DNA of 64,000 bases from Anseongella ginsenosidimutans (lineage in GTDB: Bacteria; Bacteroidota; Bacteroidia; Sphingobacteriales; Sphingobacteriaceae), in NCBI RefSeq assembly GCF_008033235.1, contig NZ_CP042432.1:3658001-3722000 (forward strand). Direction: 5' to 3'. Under the pieces are notes generated by a model, which made no database searches, was not told where the DNA came from, and saw only the letters and a program-made list of their open reading frames with translations. Shown here piece by piece: positions 1 to 11,049 of the stretch; the first letter of the stretch is position 1, and each line of letters opens with the position of its first letter. Position numbers and translations under genes: made by a program.

Positions 1-3000
1 ACAGATCAGGGTACGTCTCCAGGCATTTATTACGAATACATGGTAGTGGGCGTGGTTAATTGCAGTAATACCCTCAGGTATTCACAAGATACTTTATATG
101 CGATCGGCTTTCGTGCGCCTACCGGTAATGTTTACGGGCGCGTCACTTATGAAAATGGCCAGGCCGTAACAGGCGTTTCCGTAAGGCTGGAAAGCGATGC
201 CGGAGAAGGAAGGGGCCAAAGCATTTACCTGGATGGAAGCCCCGGAAGTTACCTGCGCCTGGATTCCCTGCAGGTCCCGTTCAGCGATTCAGCTTTCACC
301 ATCGAAGCCTGGATCAGACCCGAAGACGAAGCGCCGGAAAACCAAGTCATTTTCAGCCGGGAAGGGCAATATGAACTAGGCTTCGGCGCGAACGGGGATT
401 TGTATTTCAGCGCGAATGACCAACTAGTCAGCGCCGGCTATACGAATTCCAACCAGTCCTTTATTCATGTAACCGGCGTCCGCCATCGCGACACCCTGCG
501 CATTCTGCTGAATGATTCCCTGCTCGCCGAAGCAATCCAACCGCTTCAGCCTCCCGCAGAACCGGCAAAGGAAGTTTATATCGGAAAAAATGCTGCCGGC
601 AGTAATTTTAAGGGCTATATTGACGAAATGCGTGCCTGGAACGCAGCCTTGAACCGGCAGCAGGTCGCGCGGCAGCATACCCAGGTGCTTACGGGCGGAG
701 AAAACGGGCTGGTCGCCTACTGGCGCTTCGATGAAACCATTTCGGATCAGTTTTATGACCTCTCTCACCGGGAGGAGCAATATAACCGGAATGATGGAGT
801 AATGAATCCCGGCGCCGTACAGCGATCCGCCACGGTACCTACCGCTGAACAGTTATCGCTCAAGGCTTTCACCGACAGTACCGGCAACTATATGATAACC
901 GGAGTTCCTTATTTTGGCAACGGAAGCACGTATACAATCGTACCGCTGCTGGGCACCCACCAGTTTGACCCGGTATCCGAAAAACGCCTGATATCCGCCG
1001 ACGATCCATCCTTTACGGTAAATTTTGTAGATAAATCTTCCTTCGCGGTGTCAGGGTATGTTTATTACCGGGACGGGACGGTGCCGGTGGAGGGTGTGCA
1101 GTTCCAGATAGACGGCAAGTATGCCCAAAAGGCCAATGGAGAGTTGCTTCAGACCGATACCGAGGGAAAATTCACCATTTTCGTTCCGGTGGGAACCCAT
1201 GAAGTGAAGGCGGTAAAAAACAATCACGTTTTTGTCAACGGGGGAAAGATCACCAACCGCTTCGGCGAGGATTTAAACTACCAGGGCCCTGTTAGCGAAC
1301 GGATCCTGTATGACAGTACGGCCATCCGCTTCATTGGCCGTGTAGCAGGCGGCGCGCTGCAGGAATCCTTCCCGCTGGGGCATTCCCTGTCAGAAAATAA
1401 CCTGGGGAGGGAACTGAGCATTACCATGAGTTTGCCCTCCGGAACCAAATATGAGCTGCATTCAGGCAGCAGGGACACCACGGTATGGGTCAATCACCTT
1501 TCCCCCGGGGCCAGGACGATCCTTCGAAGGTTCACCGGACACGGATCGTTTACCACCAGAACAAGATCGTAATCTATCCCGATTCCCTGACCGGGGAATT
1601 CCAGGCCGATCTTCTTCCTGAAAATTCATTGTAGACAACGTACAGGTTACCGGCTGGGGCAACCTGCTGGAAGGACAGGGCGTTGCCGTCGACTTCACCA
1701 ATAAATTTTTGAAACAGTATTCCGTGCTGGAATACAGCGATCACACCGACTCAGTCGCCTATAACGATTCTTACCAATTTATCAAGCGTGTAAACCCTTC
1801 CGTGAGCATCACGCAGCAAAACGCGGCAGGTGCAGACCTGGCCTACTTCGGGCATGATGTTTATGAAACAGTTGGAGCGGAGGGAGAAGAAATAAGCATA
1901 CCGGTAATAGACCCGGCTAAAACGGAAAGGGATATGTACCTGTTCCGCTACCCCGTATTCCGGCAGGGAAGGGAATACGATTTGCGGATCAATGCCTTTG
2001 AAGAATACCCGTTTTACGAAAGTGTAAAACCTGACGGTACACCGGTTGTCGCGATGCAGGATGGAGAAGCGGTCATCGACAAAGTGCCTACGCGGGACGG
2101 CCAGGTGTCTATTCTTAATACCATCCGGAACCAGGCCACCTCTGCCGATACGCTAAGCCTGGATTCGGCCGGTGTGGGCTACTATCAATTCACAGCCGGC
2201 AATCCGGCTATTACCGCTCCGGGCTTAAAGAGCCTATCCGTTACGGTACGCTTCGGCGAAGCTACCGACCTGACATGGAGCTGGCTGGGCCAGCCAAAGC
2301 TGGAAGGATTTGTCATGGGCGCCCAAATGACCGGGACGGATTTCGTCACCGCGGGCCCGGATAAATTACTGACGGTGCTTCGCGATCCGCCCGGGAGCCG
2401 GAGCTATTCTTTTTTGGAAGAAGGTTCGACCTTTAAGGAAAGCAGCACGTACTCAAATTCAGTAGATCAGGAAGGCAATATAGAGGCGAAAGTATTGTTT
2501 AGTCAGAAAGTGGTCACCTTTTTCGGACTGGGCGGAGGAAAAATAGAAGAGATCCAGTCGTCAGAAAATTCGGTCGGCGCAGGCGCGACCCATGAGGAAC
2601 ACTACTCGTATTCCAACGGAAAAGAGTCGGCCACTTCTTTAACAAACCGGTTCCAAACCAGTGACGCCCCTACTTTCGTAGGAGCCCCTGGTGATGTTTA
2701 CGTCGGCTATTCCACAAATATCACCTACGGTCAGACAAGGAACGTGATCATCATTGAGCGGGATGACCTGAAAGCAGCCGATTCAGTACTTTCGGATCCG
2801 GGCGCCGCCAGCAGTTACCTCGTTGTCATGCGGGAAGGGATCAATTTCGGCGAGCAGTTCGGAACCTTGTTTGCCTATCCGCAGCAGCACATTATTAAAG
2901 TACTGATCCCGAATCTGACGCATATAAGGAATACGCTGTTGCTCCCCGTGGGCACGGAAAACGGCCAAGCGATTGCCAATACTTCCGGCGAACCGGTATA

Positions 3001-6000
3001 CGTATCCAAGCTGGCCGCCGATGATCTTCGCTTTGGAAAAACAAATGGTGATACGGAAGCTTTCGGAAGCAGTGCGGAAGATGATCTTTTTAACGATGGG
3101 GAAAGCTACAAAATATATTTCCCTGAAGGGTCTGAATATGCGACGGATACCATTATGGTCCTGAATCAATATATCAGGGACTGGGAACAACGGATAGAAG
3201 ATAATGAAAAGCAGAAGCTGGAAGCCCCGGTATTTCAGAATTATTCTTTCCATGCGGGAAGCCCCGTCAGTTATTCCGAACAGTTCTCCGAAACCGAGGC
3301 GAAAAGCCATTCTTTCAACATTATCTTGTCTGCGAAAATACTCAGCGAAACCTTCTTTGAAATACTTGGGCAGGGACTGAAGCTAAAGATAGATGAATCC
3401 ATAGGCACCAGCAACGGAGGAAATTTCGAAACAGTAACAGGTACGGAACGAACAACTGGATTCGTTATGGCCTCCGACGGCACGGACGATTACATTTCGG
3501 TGGATGTAAACAAGCCGGAAGAAGGTGGTTTCGTATTCCGTACCCTCGGGGGCGCCACCGCCTGCCCCTATGAAGGAGAAGAAGTAACGCAATACTACAA
3601 TAAAGGCACGGTCATTAACCAGGCGACCCAGCGGATTGAAGTACCCGTACTTACCGTGGACAACCCCGTGGTGAACGACGTGCCGGCCACGCAGAAGGCG
3701 TCTTATACCCTGAAGATAAAGAACGAATCCGAAGCACGCCTGCCAACTACCTTAATGCTCAGCTACCTGGACACTGACAGCATTAAAGGGGCGACCATTT
3801 CTGTCGACGGACTGCCAATCGGCGGAACAGGGCGCCCAATTCCCGTTCAGTACGGAGAAACCGTGACCAAGGTCATCACGCTGACCAAAGGGCCGGATGC
3901 CATGGACTATAATAATATTCCGATCATTCTTAAATCCGCCTGCCAATACGATCCTACAGGCTACCAGGAAACCATTGCCGATACCGTACTCATTTCAGCA
4001 CATTTTGTACCTGCCTGCTCGAACGTGAATATCAAATCCCCCACCAATCAGTGGATCCTGAATACAGACGCGCCCCTGAACGGTGAAAACAAGCGATACC
4101 TGCCCCTGATCATTGACCAGTTTGACCTTAGCAACAGTTTGTTCGACCGGATTGAGCTTCAGTATAAGCCGTCGTCTTCGGCAAGGTGGATCACCGTAAT
4201 GAAATTCTACGGAGATTCTTCCAAATACAAGGAAGCACAGGGCGAGAAGCTCTTTATTACCAATGCACAGGAACTTCTTTATAACCTGGAAATGGATGAT
4301 GCTTCCTTTAATGACCAGGGATACGACATCCGAGCGGTAAGCATTTGTGAGCTGGGCCCGGACGACTATATCAATACGCCTTCCAACGTGATCTCCGGAC
4401 TTAAAGACACCTATAGCCCGCGTCTTTTCGGGAGCGCCCAGCCTGCCGGCGGTGTCCTGGGAGTAAGTGACGAAATACGATTGAATTTTAACGAACCGAT
4501 CGCCGCCGGACTGCTGACCAATCCCGATTTCCAGGTGCGGGGAATTCGAAACGGCGCTATCAGCGATCATTCGGTATCCGCGGCGCTGGATGGAGACGGG
4601 GATTACCTGGAAACCGAATTCGACAAAAATCTAAGCGGGAAAGACATTACGATGGAACTCTGGGCCCTTCCTGAGGCGGAAGGGCGCGGAGGTACGCTCA
4701 TCAGTCACGGAGCGGCCAGCGGCTCGCTGGAACTAGCCCTGACCTCCGATAACTACCTGCAGGTAATTGCAGGCACGCAAACGCTGAAAAGCGAACAACC
4801 ACTGGCTATCAGCCCCGGCGAATGGGCTCATCTGGCATTGGTTTACCATGCGGCGGACGCCACCGTTTCCGCTTATTATAATTTTACGGAAGTAATTCAT
4901 GCCGCGCCGGTGCCAGCATATGCCGGAAACGGGCCTTTTCAACTCGGGCGGAGCATCTCCGGCGCAGGGAATTTCTTCCATGGGAAAATGCACGAAACCC
5001 GCATATGGACCGAAGCGCTTTCGGCCGTTCGCCTGCAGACGAACAGTTTGAAGCGGCTCTCCGGCGCTGAGAACGGTCTCCTGGCCTATTACCCCATGAA
5101 CGAGGGAAAGGGAGAACTTGCCATTGATAAAGCCCACGGCTCTCATGCCCGTCTGCGCGGGGAATGGTCCACGCCAGCCGGCAGGTCCATTGATTTTAAC
5201 GGAAACGGTCATCTAAAAATAAGCACAGGGGCCATTCCGGTCACTAATGAAATGGATTATACCCTGGAATTATGGTTCAAGGGCGAAGCCGGCCAGCAAG
5301 AGGCCGCATTAGCAGCGAACGGGCGCGGAGAAGGCAACGAACTTGGCGGGTCATATGACGCATTTTTCCTTGGTTTTGAAGGCGGTCAACTCACCTTCAG
5401 AAATAATGGCCTCCGGATGCAGGCGCCGGGCAATTACCTGGATGGACACTGGCACCATGTGGCCCTGGCTGTAAACCGGAATTCAGGAACAGCACAGTTT
5501 TTTGTAGACGGTGAATTGAAGACTTTTTTTGATGCCCGCGATCTGGGGGCCTTGTCGCTCCGTTCGTTTATCTCGGGGCAAGGGGGTGGTACGAGGCAAA
5601 TGATCCCGCGACATTGCATTTTGACCGCCATTTCAGGGGGAATATTGATGAATTCAGGATCTGGAATACCTATCTTGGCCAGCCACTTATTGATATCAAC
5701 AATAATGTCCGCCTCCGGGGAAATGAGCTGGGCTTACTGGCTTATTATCCTTTCGAAACATATTTTGAATTTCAGAATAACCTGGAAATGGGCTATTCAC
5801 TCGAAGACCAGCGCGTACCTTCCGACCCTGCCGCGACTATTCCGGCGGCGGTGGCAAACAATGCCGCCGAATCCGCTGACAAGGCGCCTATAAAGGACAG
5901 GGGCCCGGTGGAAAATCTTCAATTCGATTTCGTCGTGAACAACGATGCCCTGATCATAAACCTGCTGGAGCCGCGGCAGGCCGTTGATAAAACCATTGTA

Positions 6001-7971
6001 ACGTTCCAGGTGAAAGATGTCCGCGACCTGAATGGCAATTCCCTGAAATCGCCGGTCACCTGGTCGGCTTACATCAACCGCAACCAGCTCAGCTGGAGCG
6101 ACCCGGAATTTATACTGTCCCAGGAGTTGTACGCACCGCTTGAATTTGAGTCCTACGTGATTAACAGCGGAGGCAGCGTCGAGCATTTCAGCCTGGATAA
6201 TCTACCCTCCTGGCTGGAAGCAAGCCCGGCGGCCGGAACCGTAGCGCCCCAGGGCCGTGCCCGGGTTATTTTCAAAGTACGTGAAGGATTGAACATTGGA
6301 AGTTACGATCAGATCGTCTATATGCGGAACGATAATGATGAATCGGCGGCGCTTCCCATCACCCTTACCGTGAAAGGTGAAGAACCGCCCTGGGAAGTAA
6401 ATCCGGCTGACTTCAAATACAGCATGACCGTATATGGAAAACTGCAGGTAAAAGAAGCCTTTTCAGCAGATGAAAATGATCTGCTGGCGGCCTTCAGGGA
6501 TGGGGTTTGCGTGGGCGTTACACGGAATAGCTATAATCAGAAGAATGACCTGTGGTACGCACTGCTGACGATCTATCATAATGAACCCGAAGGCGGAGAG
6601 CTGGAGTTTCGGATCTGGGATGCAAGCACCGGGAAAACCTACCTTGCCAGTCCTTCAGAACCGGTATCCTTCCGGAACGATGCCATCGCGGGAACCTCCC
6701 GGGCACCCGTTATTTTCCGCGGCGAGGAAATATTCTTCCAGGAACTAAAGCTGCAGAAAGGCTGGAACTGGATATCCTTCAATTTATCCGGGCCGGCGAT
6801 GGATAACGTGGCTACTACCCTTTCGAACGGACAATGGCAGCCTGGCGATATCGTAAAGAACGAGGAACTGGGCTTTCATCAGTACTCCGAAAGCGACGGA
6901 TGGGTCGGTTATATGGAGCGTTTCAATAATACCTCTTTATTTATGATCCGTGCTTCAGCCGCACAATCGTTAAGCATCGCAGGAATTCCCGTAAATCCTT
7001 CGGAAACACCGATACCCATCAAGGGAAATCGCTGGAACTATATAAGTTACCTGCCGCAGGTAAGTTTACCCCTTGAGGAGGCGCTGGCCGGGTACGAGGC
7101 CTCGGAAGAAGACGTGATCAAATCACAAACAGGATTTGCGATGTATGACCCGCAGAATGGCTGGATGGGTAACCTTACTCATCTGGAGCCGGGAAAAGGT
7201 TATATGCTGTATCGTAAAGCAATTAATGACGAAACACTGGTCTATTCCAGCCTGGGCGGCAGTTTCATCAGCCATGCCGGGGACGCCTCTGCCCTGCCGC
7301 TGTTGAAAAACGCGGCGCGTCCCGGCAATTTCCCGGTAGCTTCGGCGCAGATGCAGACGCCCGTGGATAATAACTTCCGCTATGAGGGGAACATGACCGT
7401 TGTGGCCGTCATTGACGATTCTTTTCAGCTCCAGCCGGAAGATGTTGTGCTGGCTTATATGGAAAATGAATTAAGCGGCAAGGCACGGGCGACTGACCTG
7501 CCGGGAATGAAACGTTTCTTTTTGACTATTAGCGGTGAGGAGCAGCGGCCTCTCCATTTTGAAGTTGTGCGGGCGGGACAGGTGGTACTTCGCTCTGGCA
7601 CTGTGCTTTCTTACCGCAGCAACAGCCAGGCAGGAACCCTGGACAATCCCCTTGTGATCAGGAATGAAAACGAAGCAGGAAAAATAACCGCTTTTCCCAA
7701 TCCGTTCGGGAACCGGGTGAATGTGCGCGTGGAATTGAAAGAAAACCAGAAGCAGGAAAGCTTGCTGCTGCAGCTGTCAGTGTACGATACGAACGGAAAT
7801 ATAATTATGGAAGGTCCTAAAGAACGGGTTATTTCCAATATCCATTTCTTCGCCTGGGATGGACGGAACTCCAGGGGAGAGAACTGTCCTGCAGGCGTTT
7901 ATTTTATTCGAGTCACGATCAATGGAATGCCCCTGGTACAAAAAGTGATCAAAATAGACACACTGAAATAA
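1..7971 (+). CDS. Giant T9SS-secreted multidomain LamG protein, 5' end outside the window, three frameshifts
   Basis: One gene read in pieces. The frame is open from base 1 (no start in the window) to about 1500, then shifts near 1502-1510, near 1620-1625 and near 5582-5586, always by loss of one base in a homopolymer. The reading frames join smoothly across each site. Domains by DNA position: a carboxypeptidase-regulatory-like beta sandwich (about 125-215) interrupted by a LamG fold (about 220-740); a second such sandwich (about 1040-1230); LamG folds at about 4560-5100 and 5180-5760, each ending in the typical IDEMRAW or IDEFRIW strand; two copies of a W-isf type repeat (about 6740-7230); and a T9SS type A sorting domain at about 7680-7971 (FPNPF then NG..V.KVIK). 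It is probably a cell-surface or secreted adhesin or carbohydrate-binding protein. The substrate is unknown. The stop overlaps the next start (TAATG), so the lipoprotein is likely co-translated. Confidence 0.85.
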
Positions 7972-8417
7972 TGAAAAGGTATATTTCCTACATGATGATT
8001 GGCGCCTGCCTGCTGATAGCCGGCGGATGCAAAAAAAAGAACAAGGAAGAAATTTACCCGAAGTTCCCACCCCCCGCCTGGACAAACGAGGCCACCGGCA
8101 AATATACCAGCAGCATGACTGCCGTGGTGAAGCTGCCCAATAACCTGGACAAATCGTACCAGGCATCGGACGAACTGGCTGCGTTCATCGGGGAAGAATG
8201 CAGGGCGGTAGCGGAAGTCGTAGAGGTCGCCGGTGAACGCCTGTTCTACCTGCTCATCCAAGGTGAACCTTCGGCGGACAGCCAAATACGTTTCAGGTAT
8301 TACAGCACGTCCAGTTCCTATATTTACCATTCGGACAATATCCTGAACTTTAGTATAGATGGCAGCTACGGCAATGCTGACCAGCCCGTCACGCTGGCCC
8401 TCAAGCCGGATAAGTGA
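7971..8417 (+). CDS. Small lipoprotein sharing a domain with the upstream giant protein
   Basis: 148 aa. The N-terminus has a hydrophobic stretch and a lipobox ending in GGC at Cys20, so it is predicted to be lipidated and membrane-anchored. The start overlaps the stop of the giant gene by one base. The mature part has a pattern (SMT, then a D-L-AF block, then a YLLIQGEP block, then an FRYY strand) that matches DNA 6400-6640 and 7380-7600 of the giant protein. It therefore looks like a free-standing copy of that repeat. A role as a partner or anchor of the giant is inference from context. No named family was recognised. Confidence 0.8.
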   Translation: MKRYISYMMIGACLLIAGGCKKKNKEEIYPKFPPPAWTNEATGKYTSSMTAVVKLPNNLDKSYQASDELAAFIGEECRAVAEVVEVAGERLFYLLIQGEPSADSQIRFRYYSTSSSYIYHSDNILNFSIDGSYGNADQPVTLALKPDK

Positions 8418-8439
8418 AAAATCCGCTATCTTTAAACTA

Positions 8440-8463
8440 GTGCCGTGTTAAGGAACACGACAC
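8440..8463. repeat. 24-bp hairpin between lipoprotein and VOC gene
   Basis: Arms of 10 bases (8440-8449 and 8454-8463) with one mismatch around an AAGG loop. There is no T-run after it, so it is a poor rho-independent terminator. It could be an mRNA-end structure or an operator. Confidence 0.4.
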
Positions 8464-8486
8464 GTTAACCTGAAAACATTCAATAT

Positions 8487-8888
8487 ATGGAGCAGAAAAA
8501 AAATTCAATCGGATCCATCATCTCCGTTGATATCACCGTGGATAATCCCGAAGATTTAAAAACCTTTTACCAGGAAGTCATTGGCTGGGAAGCCGAAGGC
8601 TTGCAAATGAAGGATGAATCCGGCGCCTACGAAGACTATGTCATGAAAGACCCACAAGGCAACTGGATCGGCGGCATCTGTCACAACCGGGGAGTAAATA
8701 AAGGCATTCCGCCCCAATGGATCGTCTATATCAACGTCGCAGACATCGGCCAAAGCATCGAAAAATGTCAAAAGCTGGGCGGAGAGGTCATTAAGACCTC
8801 CAAAAACAGGGACGGATCACTGCAATACGCCATGATCAAAGACCCCCGGGGCGCCGTCCTGGCCATCACAAAAGAAACCGACGAATAA
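8487..8888 (+). CDS. VOC-superfamily (glyoxalase/bleomycin-resistance-like) protein
   Basis: 133 aa with two betaalphabetabetabeta half-modules: an ISVDITVDNP strand then an FYQEVIGW helix near the start, and a second half with I.KCQKLGGEV and a D.RGAVLAI end. This is the usual length for single-domain VOC proteins, which bind a metal and small substrates. The exact reaction cannot be read from the sequence. It stands alone between an upstream hairpin and a convergent gene. Confidence 0.9.
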   Translation: MEQKKNSIGSIISVDITVDNPEDLKTFYQEVIGWEAEGLQMKDESGAYEDYVMKDPQGNWIGGICHNRGVNKGIPPQWIVYINVADIGQSIEKCQKLGGEVIKTSKNRDGSLQYAMIKDPRGAVLAITKETDE

Positions 8889-8920
8889 AGATTCGTAATA
8901 GCAGGCATTCGCCGTCAATA

Positions 8921-9274
8921 TCATTTGCTCTTCCGGGACCCGGAGACGCTGGCCTGATCGTTGAACGCGAGGCATAATTCCAGCCAATAGCTGAAATCAT
9001 CCGGCCCGCTGAATCCTTCGGGACTTACATAACAATATCCCGGAAGGTCTTTCCCCTTCATGATCATGGGGCGGTATCCCCTGCGTCCGGAAATCTCCTT
9101 CCCTGCACCAGGATCAAACCGGCACATCAGGCTGTCACCGCTGACGTTGACGCACATCTTACCATTGATCAGGAACGCCAGGCCGCCGAACATTTTCTTC
9201 TCTTCAATCGCTATTCCGGGAATCCTTGTAAGGTAATCTCTTACTTTCAGCGCCAATTCATTGTCGTATGCCAT
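8921..9274 (-). CDS. TfoX/Sxy N-terminal domain protein
   Basis: 117 aa. It has the TfoX_N pattern: an N-terminal helix with RDYL, then KKMFGGLAFLINGKM, CRFDP, and a C-terminal YV.PEGF..PDDF.YW segment. Stand-alone TfoX_N proteins are widespread in Bacteroidota. Their role is unproven and should not be equated with competence control. It begins 6 bases after the end of a decayed hydrolase gene on the same strand, so the two were probably an operon. Confidence 0.85.
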   Translation of the reverse strand: MAYDNELALKVRDYLTRIPGIAIEEKKMFGGLAFLINGKMCVNVSGDSLMCRFDPGAGKEISGRRGYRPMIMKGKDLPGYCYVSPEGFSGPDDFSYWLELCLAFNDQASVSGSRKSK

Positions 9275-9280
9275 GTTTTA

Positions 9281-10017
9281 TCAATTTAAGTTTTCCAGCC
9301 AGAATAGAATGTTATTTATTGCATCCGGAGAGATTTTTTCATTTCGGCCTACTCTCCTCTTAAATGAACAATCGGTCCATGTTTGGTAGCTGTGATCAAC
9401 ATAGAATCGGCGAATTCTTGCAGCCCGAACATCGCACCCCGGCTTTCAAAATGCTTCTTCATTTGGTAATTAAATCCTTCCCATCCGAAATTCGCCGGCG
9501 TAGACAGCAATAAAAGACAAGAGACCCGGGGAATTTCAGATGCTGCTACTATAGCACTAGATCCCCCTTCGCTGATTCCCAATAAGCCTATTTCCATTCC
9601 TGAGAAGGCTTTGCTGTTTAAAAAGAAATAGCAGATACCTTTTACATCCGCGGCGTGGGAGTACAAGGTTAGTGTCTTGTTACTGCCGCTAGATTTACCA
9701 ATTCCCCTGTTATCGAATCTGAAAACACTATATCCCCTTTGAACAAACTCGTTCGCCAAATAGTGAAAATATTTAAGTTTATTGGCAGACATATCCCTGT
9801 CATACCGTTTCGGAGGACTTACCAGAATAATCAACCGATTCCGATCGGGTGATTGGGCCGGCCGGATTATGGTTCCTGATATGTTTGTGCTGTCATTGAC
9901 CGCAATGGTCAATTCCCGTGAATAACTTTGGTAATCAATAGTCTGGCTGCGTCCCGATAAACCACTCCCAAGGAGATATATTAAGCTGAGTAATCTAAAT
10001 ACTGCAAAGTTATCCAT
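9281..10017 (-). pseudogene. Alpha/beta hydrolase (S33-like), decayed: frameshift and internal deletion
   Basis: The open frame 10017-9349 gives 222 aa with a signal peptide, the oxyanion strand LVSPP, the DNRG.G.S motif and the nucleophile elbow GISEGG. It stops abruptly at HLRGE. In the adjacent frame, 9350 down to 9281 encodes GRNEKISPDAINNI.FWLENL, which matches the C-terminal helix of S33 hydrolases. One lost base near 9352-9370 explains the frame change. Even after repair, the stretch that should carry the catalytic Asp and His is absent, so the protein would be inactive. The normal length would be about 310 aa. Confidence 0.7.
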
Positions 10018-10200
10018 GATAGAAAGTTTTTTGCGAGCATGGCTAAAATAGCAAATTATATATATTTTCAGGCCATAGTCTCAATCCATGAAAGCCGCTT
10101 TGGCTAACCCCGTAAATTCTTTGAGAGGCTTTTTACAGTGCCGCGTTTTAAAATCCGGCGGAATGATTAACTTTAATGGTGGAACGATTTCAATGGATCA

Positions 10201-10632
10201 ATGAAACAGATTATGAATTTCTACCAAACAGAAATAGGCCGGATTAAGCACATTTGCTATTCGAACGATAAACAGATCAAAACAGTGATCGCGGCCCGGA
10301 CCTTTATCAATAATAATTTCGAGAAAGATTTAAAGCTGGATTTGTTGTCCCATCTCCTGTTTACTTCAAAATTTCATCTGCTGCGGCTTTTCAAAAAGTA
10401 TTACGGGCTGACACCGAAGCAGTACCTGACTATTAAACGACTTGAAGAATCAAAAAAATATCTAAAAGAAGGAATGCCGGTATCGGATACCTGCTACCGG
10501 GTAGGCTTTGAAACGCCGAGTTCATTTAGCACGCTTTTCAGAAATAAAACAGGACTATCACCTATTGAATTTCAAAAAAAGCAATTTTCGCAAAGTAGAT
10601 CAAAACCTGATTCCGGACCTTGCGATCACTAA
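10201..10632 (+). CDS. AraC-family regulator, DNA-binding domain only
   Basis: 143 aa consisting almost entirely of the two helix-turn-helix units of AraC: the first around FTSKFHLLRLFKKYYG, the second with DTCYRVGFETPSSFSTLFRNKTGLSP. There is no sensor domain. A VOC gene starts 17 bases downstream on the same strand and is the likely target or operon partner. Confidence 0.9.
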   Translation: MKQIMNFYQTEIGRIKHICYSNDKQIKTVIAARTFINNNFEKDLKLDLLSHLLFTSKFHLLRLFKKYYGLTPKQYLTIKRLEESKKYLKEGMPVSDTCYRVGFETPSSFSTLFRNKTGLSPIEFQKKQFSQSRSKPDSGPCDH

Positions 10633-10649
10633 TTTAAAAAGGATTAAAA

Positions 10650-11045
10650 ATGAAAATCAGCGTCATCAGCATTCCGGTTCAGGACCAGGACAAAGCATTG
10701 GCATTCTATACGGAAAAACTAGGTTTCGTAAAAAAACACGACGTGCCCGTGAGCGAAAAACATCGGTGGCTAACCGTCGTATCCCGGGAAGAACAAGAAG
10801 GACCGGAAATTTTGCTGGAGCCGTCGCCGGAAAGCTTTGAGCCCGCTAAAACGTATCAGAAAGCACTTTTAGATGCCGGAATTCCATACACGCAATTCAA
10901 TGTGGACGATGTCCAAAATGAGTATGAACGCCTGGTCAACCTTGGCGTTGAGTTTAGCGTAAAGCCGACTGAAATGGGAACCGTGAAAATTGCCGTATTC
11001 AACGACACTTGCGGAAATAATATCCAAATCGTAGAAATGCTATGA
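10650..11045 (+). CDS. VOC-superfamily protein
   Basis: 131 aa, a typical one-domain VOC fold: I.VQDQDKALAFYTEKLGF at the start and F.DTCGNNIQIVE at the end, where the final Glu is a usual metal ligand. It follows an AraC regulator by 17 bases and is followed after 4 bases by a signal-peptidase-like gene, so the three probably share a transcript. Confidence 0.9.
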   Translation: MKISVISIPVQDQDKALAFYTEKLGFVKKHDVPVSEKHRWLTVVSREEQEGPEILLEPSPESFEPAKTYQKALLDAGIPYTQFNVDDVQNEYERLVNLGVEFSVKPTEMGTVKIAVFNDTCGNNIQIVEML

Positions 11046-11049
11046 AACT

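Noticed and set aside
424-780. Minus-strand ORF inside the giant gene
   Set aside because: Shadow of the LamG-coding frame, with no family features. The plus frame has clear domain patterns.
2783-3310. 175-aa minus-strand ORF
   Set aside because: Lies wholly opposite the giant gene. Its composition reflects the other strand.
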